NCBI GenBank assembly: GCA_019313505.1
Contig: JAFDBA010000090.1
Span: 1 to 12,912, forward strand
From: Deltaproteobacteria bacterium
GTDB taxonomy: Bacteria > Desulfobacterota > Desulfobacteria > Desulfobacterales > UBA11574
Reading direction: 5' to 3'
Length of the DNA: 12,912 nt
Positions 7,050 to 12,912 of this stretch are shown in pieces. The notes beneath the pieces are model-generated. The model searched no databases and was not told the DNA's origin. It saw only the letters and a list, made by a program, of their open reading frames with translations. Each line of letters opens with the position of its first letter. The stretch's first letter is position 1. Position numbers and translations under genes: made by a program.

Positions 7050-7075
7050 ACCGTTTGCCCGGATTGGCATTTCCG

Positions 7076-8143
7076 TTAGACCAGACCACGCAATCGCCAA
7101 AAAGCAACGCCGGATATCAATATTACCGGAATCATCGCCGTAATGAATGGGTTCAGATTTAATAGCAATCCAAGGTGCATCATCAATTGATCGGCAAAAT
7201 AGAGAGCAACACCGATAAAAGTGCCCATGGTTATGCGACGGCCGGCACTGATGCTTCGGGTTGACCCGAATATAAAACTGAGTGAAAGAAATAACATCGC
7301 CCCTGTTGTCAAAGGCATGCTGAGTTTTCGCCACAGGGATAGCGAATATTGATCGGTATTTTGCCCGCTCTCCCGCAAAGATAGAATATAGCGAATTAAA
7401 TCAGGGGTTGATAAACTGTAAGGAGGAAGTTCCAGTAAACTGACCTGATCTGCACTTAAAAACGAGCCCAAAGTCAATGTGGCCACATTCTTTGTTGTAA
7501 TTCCCTGGTCTGTGATGACCTTTTGCGTGATTTCGTTCAGGGACCACTGTTTGTTATTCTGAATGTTCGCGCTGTGAGCATGAGTAAATATTTTCAAACG
7601 GCCCTGTGTGTCAAATTCAAAAATATCTATATCAGCGGCAATTCCTTCACTGAGCATTTTATCGACATGGATGTACGAATTTTCCCGGCGTGCCCAGAAT
7701 CCCTGTCGGGTTAAGGTAACGCCTGTACCGGAGAGCGCTTGCGCACGGGCCTTGCGCGCCTGCTGTTCCATGTTCGGCAGTAGCATTTCGGCCATTATGC
7801 CGGATGTTAATATCAACAGCATTCCGGTAGCCAACACCCCTGCGCAGATCCTCGGGACCGATATTCCAGCGGCTTGCAATGCGAGAAGTTCATTGTGATC
7901 GGCCAGCAGTCCCAAGGCAACGATACCGCCAAGCAGCGTGCTTATGGGCATTAAGTCGAGTAGACGTTTGGGCAGCGTAAGGATAACAAAGATCACGGCA
8001 TTATTCAGTCGGTAACTGCCTCTTCCCACATCATCAAGCTGTGATAGTAATTCAAAAAAGCTAAACAGCACCGCCAGGATAAGAATAATCAGAAAAAAGC
8101 ATTTTAAAAAACTGCTTCCTATATAAAAATCAAACAGTTTCAT
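7076..8143 (-). CDS. lptG: LPS export ABC transporter permease LptG
   Basis: A 355-residue inner-membrane permease of the LptF/LptG (YjgP/YjgQ) family; LptB2FG extracts lipopolysaccharide from the inner membrane and pushes it on to the LptC-A-D bridge. The protein starts MKLFDFYIGSSFLKCF, has hydrophobic segments at about 10-33, 45-80 and 98-120, a hydrophilic periplasmic domain at about 125-265, and three C-terminal membrane segments, giving the six-span topology of the family. The N-terminal HNELLALQAAGIS stretch is the coupling-helix region that contacts LptB. It lies 75 bp downstream of lptF in the same direction. Assignment as LptG rather than LptF rests on gene order and on the shorter loop after span 1. 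No strong Shine-Dalgarno precedes the ATG. It ends 26 bp from the convergent metallophosphoesterase, with no obvious terminator between them. Confidence 0.9.
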   Translation of the reverse strand: MKLFDFYIGSSFLKCFFLIILILAVLFSFFELLSQLDDVGRGSYRLNNAVIFVILTLPKRLLDLMPISTLLGGIVALGLLADHNELLALQAAGISVPRICAGVLATGMLLILTSGIMAEMLLPNMEQQARKARAQALSGTGVTLTRQGFWARRENSYIHVDKMLSEGIAADIDIFEFDTQGRLKIFTHAHSANIQNNKQWSLNEITQKVITDQGITTKNVATLTLGSFLSADQVSLLELPPYSLSTPDLIRYILSLRESGQNTDQYSLSLWRKLSMPLTTGAMLFLSLSFIFGSTRSISAGRRITMGTFIGVALYFADQLMMHLGLLLNLNPFITAMIPVILISGVAFWRLRGLV

Positions 8144-8175
8144 TTATACGCTTGCCACTTAATTGTGTCTGATCA

Positions 8176-8198
8176 CCTCGGAGGCCATTTAACCGAGG
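8176..8198 (-). other. Small hairpin in the lptF-lptG gap
   Basis: CCTCGG (8176-8181) and CCGAGG (8193-8198) form a 6-bp GC-rich stem with an 11-nt loop in the 75-bp gap between lptF and lptG. There is no T-run after it in the minus direction, so it is not a terminator. It could tune expression of lptG relative to lptF or be a processing site; weak. Confidence 0.35.
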
Positions 8199-8218
8199 CG
8201 TAAATACATCATCTGGCA

Positions 8219-9295
8219 CTATCGGTTACGCCGGCGAAATAATAAGTGTGGCTGCCACAAAAGAACCAGTAGCAAACCGGCCAACAGCATCTGGACACAC
8301 CAGATTCCGGGTATGGGATCGACAACACCTTGCCCAACCCATTTTTTCGTCATTGCACTGAGGTTGTAATAAACAGCAAAAATTAAAATCGCCGTCGTTA
8401 CTTTCGAATATTTCCCCTGGCGTGGAGAGGATCGGCTCAATGGCACGCCGAGAAGGGCTAATAAAATGGCTGACAGTGGTGCAGCGAGTCGCCAGTGCAA
8501 TTCTGCTATTTCTTCTGTATTGTTTGAGTGCACCAGATGTTCGGTTGAAGCTGCCTTAATCTTATATTCCGGCTGAATAACATCTTTGGGCTCCAGGTGC
8601 ATTGCCGAATTTTCGAACTCTAAGATTCGTTCTTCTTTTCCAAATTGGGAAAATTCATAAAGATAGCCATCGTGAAACACCAGAATGGGCTTTCCGGTCG
8701 TATCGTCCGTGTACTGTCTGGCTTGCTTCGCGTAAATAATTTGCAGCGTATCATCCCGTTTGGTTTGGATAAATACACGCTTGGCTCGATTTTTTTGGTT
8801 ATCGACTTTATCCGCAAAAATAACCCGCTCACCATTTTCAATTTCATAAAAATTTCCGCCTTTCATTCGCGTCATATCAAAATTAGCCTTTGCCCGGGCC
8901 TTTACCCCAAAAAACTGACCCCATGCCCATGGTCGAATGTAAAGCGAAAAACAAGCAACAATCACTCCGATCATAATGGATACAAAAAAAACAGATTTTA
9001 GCACACGTGCCATACTTATACCACAGGCAAACATGGCGGTCATCTCAGCGTCCCTGTAAAGTCGGCCCAGGGCAATCACCACCGATAGATACAGGGTGGC
9101 CGGCAACAACACTTCCAGGGCAATTATGATTCTGAGCAGGATTAACAGAATTACGGTAGACCCCGACAACTGACCCTGGACGGCATCCTCCAGGTACCGT
9201 GCGGCGATATAGCATCCAAAAATGAACATTAACACAGTACATATCGTCACGGCGGGTTTGAATATTTCACGCATTATATAACGGTCAATAATCAC
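8219..9295 (-). CDS. lptF: LPS export ABC transporter permease LptF
   Basis: A 358-residue member of the same permease family and the partner subunit of LptG. The start MIIDRYIMREIFKP is characteristic of LptF and uses a GTG codon, with GGA six bases upstream. Hydrophobic segments lie near 14-33, 50-75 and 98-118, followed by a periplasmic beta-jellyroll domain (about 125-265) rich in charged residues and then three C-terminal spans (LAAPLSAILLALLGVPLSR onward). The stretch DAEMTAMFACGIS (about 81-93) is the LptB-contacting region. Upstream is a LicC-like nucleotidyltransferase gene read in the same direction with a 151-bp gap; that gap holds only short, unconvincing repeats. Whether the three genes share a promoter cannot be told. 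Confidence 0.92.
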   Translation of the reverse strand: MIIDRYIMREIFKPAVTICTVLMFIFGCYIAARYLEDAVQGQLSGSTVILLILLRIIIALEVLLPATLYLSVVIALGRLYRDAEMTAMFACGISMARVLKSVFFVSIMIGVIVACFSLYIRPWAWGQFFGVKARAKANFDMTRMKGGNFYEIENGERVIFADKVDNQKNRAKRVFIQTKRDDTLQIIYAKQARQYTDDTTGKPILVFHDGYLYEFSQFGKEERILEFENSAMHLEPKDVIQPEYKIKAASTEHLVHSNNTEEIAELHWRLAAPLSAILLALLGVPLSRSSPRQGKYSKVTTAILIFAVYYNLSAMTKKWVGQGVVDPIPGIWCVQMLLAGLLLVLLWQPHLLFRRRNR

Positions 9296-9446
9296 GTTTT
9301 ATCCATGAAAAAAGCGTCCATCAGCAGGGGGTGCATAGAACACTTAAAAGTAGCTATTGCGTGTTTTAAGAGATATCGGGACCTTCGATGGGGGCGTGGT
9401 TTTTTTACCGTCAAGCTATCCGGCATTCGTTTAACACCCCTGACTG

Positions 9447-10232
9447 TCAGATTAAACTCATCTCCTGCGATTGACAGCTTTCTGTGCCGGAGTTAAACCC
9501 ACCATTACCGGTACAGACGGTAACGACGCTTTCAGCTTGTTTGAGATCAACCGGGTAATCGACCTCGCACCAATGCAATCCATTGATCGAACATGTCCAC
9601 ACCGGCATCCTCCGGGCCATTTTATCGATCACAGACAGGTACCATTTCTTGTCAGCGCCGGAGTCATCCAAGGCCTTTTTCAGGGCGTTGCAGAATAACC
9701 TCGGACCCTCATCACGGAACAAGATCATACCAATAGATTCTCCGTGAATTTCATCCTGCGGGATGTTTTTTCCGATCTTGACAAGTCGGCAATCCTCCAT
9801 TTCAACTTTCATGTCATCGGCATCATAATTATTTTTATGACTCACAACAACCGTTACCGGGCAGGCCGACGATTCTAACAGACACTTTAGCACGGCTGCC
9901 TCAAATAAGGTGTCACCGTTCAGGAGGATAAAATCTTCGGTCATCTCATCACGCGCCGCCCAGCAGCTCACCAGGTTGTCCGTCTTTGCATATGCCTCAT
10001 TGTAAAAGGTCTTTACCTTTTCCGGTCCGTAACGTCGGCAAAGAAGATCCTCAACTTTTTCCGCACGATACCCCGTCACGACAGTGATCCGCTGAATCCC
10101 GCATTTGTTCAATTCATCAATCTGCCATTCAATCATTGTTTTCCCCTGAATCGGCAAGAGGCATTTAGGCAATCCTGCAGTCAGCGGTAACAATCGCTTC
10201 CCCTGTCCTGCGCTTAAAATAATCACCTTCAT
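9447..10232 (-). CDS. LicC-like sugar/choline-phosphate nucleotidyltransferase
   Basis: A 261-residue single-domain nucleotidyltransferase. It shows the complete NTP-binding start SAGQGKRLLPLT (7-18), PKCLLP with its catalytic lysine (Lys23), the metal-binding aspartate in LLNGDTLF (Asp107), and the C-terminal WCEVDYPVDL that holds the second metal ligand. It is closest in pattern to phosphocholine cytidylyltransferase (LicC) and small sugar-1-phosphate nucleotidyltransferases, which make CDP-choline or NDP-sugars. The ATG at 10232 has AAGGA at good spacing and starts directly at the fold; the frame is open upstream to 10337 but that extension has no family similarity. It is divergent from the GNAT gene over a 185-bp region and lies upstream of lptF. 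It probably activates a head group or sugar for an envelope lipid. The nucleotide and the sugar or alcohol are not decidable from sequence alone. Confidence 0.88.
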   Translation of the reverse strand: MKVIILSAGQGKRLLPLTAGLPKCLLPIQGKTMIEWQIDELNKCGIQRITVVTGYRAEKVEDLLCRRYGPEKVKTFYNEAYAKTDNLVSCWAARDEMTEDFILLNGDTLFEAAVLKCLLESSACPVTVVVSHKNNYDADDMKVEMEDCRLVKIGKNIPQDEIHGESIGMILFRDEGPRLFCNALKKALDDSGADKKWYLSVIDKMARRMPVWTCSINGLHWCEVDYPVDLKQAESVVTVCTGNGGFNSGTESCQSQEMSLI

Positions 10233-10324
10233 GTAGTCAATTCCTTTTTTTAAAAAAGAAAAATTGTTAGAATATTCATGCAACATAATCTGATGGGAAA
10301 CTGCAACAATTCCTTTTTCGCGTA

Positions 10325-10353
10325 TTGACCTTGGCATACAACCTGTGTATTGT
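10325..10353 (+). promoter_or_regulatory. Candidate promoter for the GNAT and NTP-transferase pair
   Basis: TTGACC (10325-10330) and TATTGT (10348-10353) are separated by 17 bp, a reasonable sigma-70 pattern about 65 bp before the GNAT start codon. The -35 box is also the left arm of an inverted repeat, TTGACC/GGTCAA (10360-10365), which could be an operator. No equally good promoter is visible for the divergent LicC-like gene, although its start must lie in the same 185-bp region. Confidence 0.45.
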
Positions 10354-10417
10354 CAACACGGTCAAAATCTTTCGAACTACCTGTTTGCACTGACTACCCC
10401 AAAAATACATAAAAGAA

Positions 10418-11590
10418 ATGAATTTTAGAAATCAGGCGCCATATAAGCATGGCCGGCTATCAGGCAATTCACCGCAAATAATTAAAGTGGAAGACCGCCG
10501 GACACGCAATACGTTTATTCGCTTGCCATGGTCGTTGTATAAAGACGATCCAATGTGGGTGCCACCGCTATTGTTTGAACGACGCATGCACCTCTCCCCC
10601 AAAAATCCTTATTTTGAACATGCATCCTGTTGTTTCTGGATCGCTTACCGAGACGAAAAACCGGTGGGACGTATCAGTGCCCAGATCGACAGGCTTTACC
10701 TTGACCGTTACCAGGATGATACCGGTTTTTGGGGAATGCTGGAAGCCGAAGATAATATTGAAACCTTTCAAACGCTCCTGAATACTGCAGAAAACTGGCT
10801 ACGCGGCCAGGGCATGGCACGCGCACGGGGACCGTTCAGTCTATCCATCAACCAGGAATGTGGCGTGTTGGTAGCGGGATTCAACACACCTCCGTCCATA
10901 ATGATGGGGCATGCGCGCCCTTACTACCGCAACCACATTGAACAATGCGGTTATCGCAAGGCAATTGATTTACTGGCTTACATAATCGATGTGAATGTTG
11001 CACATTCTGCGGCCATGCAAATGATTAAAAAAAGAACCAAAAGCCGTGTGCAAACGCGAACACTTCGGAAATCACAGTTTCAGGAAGATATGAATATCAT
11101 TAAGAGCATTTTCAATGATGCCTGGTCCGAAAATTGGGGTTTTGTTCCTTTTACGCAGAAAGAATTTGAACACCTGGGCAAGGATCTAAAGCTTCTAATA
11201 GATGAGAAACTTGTATGCATCGCCGAGGTAAATGGGGCGCCGGCAGCATTTATGGTGCTGCTCCCCAACATTAACGAGGTCATCCGTGATTTTAACGGAA
11301 GATTGTTACCTTTGGGTTGGCTAAAACTATTATGGCACCTGAAGGTAAAATATCCCGAAACCGCACGCGTACCTCTAATGGGTGTTCTTCGCAAATATCA
11401 GGAGAGCCCATTAGGCGCAATGCTTGCATATCGGGTGATCGCCGACTTACAGGAAATCAGTTTTAACCGCGGCATTAAAAAAGTTGAGCTGTCCTGGATA
11501 CTTGAAGATAATATGGGGATGCGGAACATCATCGAGAACAATGGGGGCAGCGTATATAAAACATATCGTATTTATAGTAAAAATCTTTGA
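10418..11590 (+). CDS. GNAT-fold N-acyltransferase, possible bacterial ceramide synthase-like
   Basis: A 390-residue protein of a large GNAT-fold family, often misnamed dATP pyrophosphohydrolase. Family blocks seen: FIRLPWSLYKDDPMWVPPL (about 33-51), GRISAQIDR (about 88-96), GPFSLSINQECGVLVAGF (about 142-159), PPSIMMGHARPYYRNHIEQCGY, and a C-terminal GNAT half ending WILEDNMGMRNIIENNGG. From memory, the Caulobacter ceramide synthase bCerS (CC_1154), which N-acylates 3-ketosphinganine, belongs to this family, so a lipid N-acyltransferase role is plausible; the link is inference because most members are uncharacterised. No signal peptide or membrane span. The ATG at 10418 has only a weak ribosome site (AAAAGAA), and the first ~20 residues are not conserved. 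An NTP transferase gene follows 12 bp downstream in the same operon, and the neighbouring lipid kinase and phosphatidyltransferase support a lipid role. Confidence 0.85.
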   Translation: MNFRNQAPYKHGRLSGNSPQIIKVEDRRTRNTFIRLPWSLYKDDPMWVPPLLFERRMHLSPKNPYFEHASCCFWIAYRDEKPVGRISAQIDRLYLDRYQDDTGFWGMLEAEDNIETFQTLLNTAENWLRGQGMARARGPFSLSINQECGVLVAGFNTPPSIMMGHARPYYRNHIEQCGYRKAIDLLAYIIDVNVAHSAAMQMIKKRTKSRVQTRTLRKSQFQEDMNIIKSIFNDAWSENWGFVPFTQKEFEHLGKDLKLLIDEKLVCIAEVNGAPAAFMVLLPNINEVIRDFNGRLLPLGWLKLLWHLKVKYPETARVPLMGVLRKYQESPLGAMLAYRVIADLQEISFNRGIKKVELSWILEDNMGMRNIIENNGGSVYKTYRIYSKNL

Positions 11591-11602
11591 TTCGCAGGCT
11601 AA

Positions 11603-12406
11603 ATGGATACCATCCAACCACTTTTTACGGCAATAGTGCTTGCCGCCGACAGGGAATCGAACAATCCGGTAGCCAGGGCCGCCGGCGTTCCCTGTAAATC
11701 CCTGGCCCCGATTGGCGGTATTCCGATGGTCTACAGGGTTCTTAAAGCACTATCATCCTCCGACAAAGTTAAGGATCGGATTTTATGCGGCCCACCCAAA
11801 ACCATTATGGATCAGGAACCCGAACTTTGTGCCCGGGTTGCCACCGGTGAAATTCGATGGTTTGAAAATCAGGCCACCCCCAGCTTGAGCACCTACCACG
11901 TCATGAAATCGCTTCCACAAGAAATTCCCGTCCTGTTAACGACCAGCGATCACGCCCTGTTGAGTCCCCGGGTTGTCGACCACTTCTGTTCCGAAGCGCA
12001 GGCGTCGGGATGCGATGTCATCGCCGGTGTCGCCTTACATGAAACAGTGACTACGGCCTATCCGGAAACACGTAGAACCGTCTATCGCCTGCGGGATGCG
12101 GCTTATTGCTCGTGCAACCTTTTTGCCTTTTTGACCCCTCGGGCACATGCAGCGGCGTATTTCTGGCACCGGGTGGAACACCAGCGCAAAAAGCCGTTGC
12201 GTGTAATCAACACATTTGGCTGGGTTGCGGTAATGCGTTATCTCATGGGTCGACTGACTCTCGCCGAGGCATTGGATCGCATATCGCGCCGCCTCGGATT
12301 CAAAGCAGGTGTGGTAGTCATTCCGTTCCCGGAATCTGCCATTGACGTTGATTCAGTCAGTGACTGGCATTTCGTTAAGCGGATTGTAGCCGAAAAAGGG
12401 CTCTGA
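11603..12406 (+). CDS. MobA-like NTP transferase (nucleotidyltransferase family)
   Basis: A 267-residue member of the NTP transferase/MobA-like superfamily. It has the nucleotide-binding start FTAIVLAADRESNNPVARA (8-26), the lysine region VPCKSLAPIGGIPMV (29-43, Lys32) and a metal-site block LLTTSDHALL (111-120, Asp116). The first loop (AADRESNNPV) differs from the classical GxGxRxG pattern, so the specificity is unusual. The second half (from about 140) is less conserved and ends normally. It lies 12 bp downstream of the GNAT gene and is presumably cotranscribed with it. By context it activates a sugar or alcohol phosphate for a lipid head group. It is not molybdopterin guanylyltransferase by context, since no molybdenum genes are nearby. 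Confidence 0.85.
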   Translation: MDTIQPLFTAIVLAADRESNNPVARAAGVPCKSLAPIGGIPMVYRVLKALSSSDKVKDRILCGPPKTIMDQEPELCARVATGEIRWFENQATPSLSTYHVMKSLPQEIPVLLTTSDHALLSPRVVDHFCSEAQASGCDVIAGVALHETVTTAYPETRRTVYRLRDAAYCSCNLFAFLTPRAHAAAYFWHRVEHQRKKPLRVINTFGWVAVMRYLMGRLTLAEALDRISRRLGFKAGVVVIPFPESAIDVDSVSDWHFVKRIVAEKGL

Positions 12407-12490
12407 CCAACTCTATCCATACCGACTGTCGCTGTCTGGATCACACCGACAAGGACTACCAAACACACAAAAAAAAATTTGCCTATTTAT

Positions 12491-12631
12491 GAGTCTGTTG
12501 ATTAATGAGGATTTTCGTTCAAGATCAAGGCATGCGAAAAAAATAACCACAGGCATATATTTGATATTCCGAGGATTATTTTTTGGGCATAACGCAGAGA
12601 CTGTGCGAAAAGACCATTAATCAACAGACTC
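12491..12631. mobile_element. 141-bp MITE-like hairpin element
   Basis: The segment begins GAGTCTGTTGATTAATG (12491-12507) and ends with its exact reverse complement (12615-12631), giving 17-bp terminal inverted repeats. It is flanked on both sides by the direct repeat ATTTAT (12485-12490 and 12632-12637), the expected 6-bp target duplication. Complementarity continues imperfectly inward (TTTTCG with CGAAAA, AAAAAATAACC with GGATTATTTTTT), so nearly the whole element folds into one long hairpin. It carries no ORF and would need a transposase in trans. I associate the internal sequence with Desulfobacteraceae repeats from memory only. Confidence 0.85.
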
Positions 12632-12637
12632 ATTTAT

Positions 12638-12912
12638 TGAAAAGCGCCACGATTAATGAACTCGTAAAAAGTCCGATTTAGACGGTTTTGTAAAGAGTAG
12701 AAACTCGGAATTTTGGCTACAATATATTGGGTATTAGACAATATTTAAATACAACATATTGTGCTCGAAATTTTTTAAGTTGCAATAGCATTACAAATAT
12801 TATAGATTAACAAAGATCAGCTCAAATATTATTTTTTTTTAATAAACCGGTAATACTCTCTTAATTAATTGATTTTTTCGTTAAGATATAATTAAATGTA
12901 TTAGGGTAAAGA
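12638..12912. other. AT-rich gene-free end of the window with a repeat relic and palindromes
   Basis: No coding sequence is visible here on either strand. A degenerate copy of the dispersed repeat starts at CTCGTAAAAAGTC (12661-12673). Further on, ACAATAT motifs occur at 12719-12725 and 12738-12744 and inverted as ATATTGT at 12756-12762, and CAATATATTG (12720-12729) is a perfect palindrome. The remainder is AT-rich and could be the regulatory region of a gene beyond the window. Confidence 0.55.

Noticed and set aside
9343..9370. CTTAAAA/TTTTAAG inverted repeat upstream of lptF
   Set aside because: Arms are only 7 bp of AT-rich sequence with a 14-nt loop; likely chance and no adjacent promoter or terminator features.
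9305..9496. Plus-strand 63-residue ORF between lptF and the LicC-like gene
   Set aside because: No ribosome site, no recognisable similarity, composition like random sequence, and it overlaps the end of the LicC-like gene on the other strand.
10233..10337. Longer start for the LicC-like protein at 10337
   Set aside because: The extension is not similar to the family, would overlap the divergent promoter region, and the ATG at 10232 has its own ribosome site.

Overview
The window looks like chromosomal DNA of a Gram-negative, anaerobic bacterium, most likely one of the Desulfobacterota (former Deltaproteobacteria, Desulfobacteraceae-like). The reasons are a selenocysteine-containing SelD, the LPS-export permeases LptF and LptG, moderate GC content, and several short dispersed repeats of a kind I associate with that group. 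The taxonomic call is inference; no marker gene is present.

Layout. (1) 1-182: a leader with a 7-bp tandem repeat and no identifiable gene. (2) 183-2545, plus strand: selD, whose active-site residue is an in-frame UGA (Sec20) followed by a bacterial SECIS-like hairpin, then a radical SAM protein of unknown function, closed by a bidirectional terminator. (3) 2647-6008, minus strand: an operon reading CDP-alcohol phosphatidyltransferase, then a DAGK-type lipid kinase, then a Tam41/Mmp37-like CDP-lipid synthase. The last gene is frameshifted by a perfect 29-bp tandem duplication. A dispersed repeat lies between the first two genes and supplies the last ~26 residues of the phosphatidyltransferase. 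(4) 6039-7049, plus strand: a calcineurin-type metallophosphoesterase, divergent from that operon with only 30 bp between start codons. (5) 7076-10232, minus strand: a LicC-like sugar/choline-phosphate nucleotidyltransferase, then lptF, then lptG. (6) 10418-12406, plus strand: a ~390-residue GNAT-fold acyltransferase followed after 12 bp by a MobA-like NTP transferase. (7) 12407-12912: gene-free DNA with a MITE-like hairpin element flanked by 6-bp target duplications, a repeat relic, and AT-rich sequence with palindromic ACAATAT motifs.

How the genes may work together. Regions 3 to 6 read as an envelope-lipid island. A lipid kinase would phosphorylate a lipid, the Tam41-like enzyme would turn the lipid phosphate into a CDP-lipid, and the CDP-alcohol phosphatidyltransferase would attach a head group. 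The metallophosphoesterase could remove a leftover phosphate, and the two nucleotidyltransferases could activate head-group precursors. The GNAT protein resembles, from memory, the family that contains the bacterial ceramide synthase, so the lipid could be a sphingolipid rather than a glycerolipid; that is a hypothesis. The 29-bp duplication in the Tam41-like gene means that step is either newly lost, reversibly switched, or mis-assembled in this sequence.
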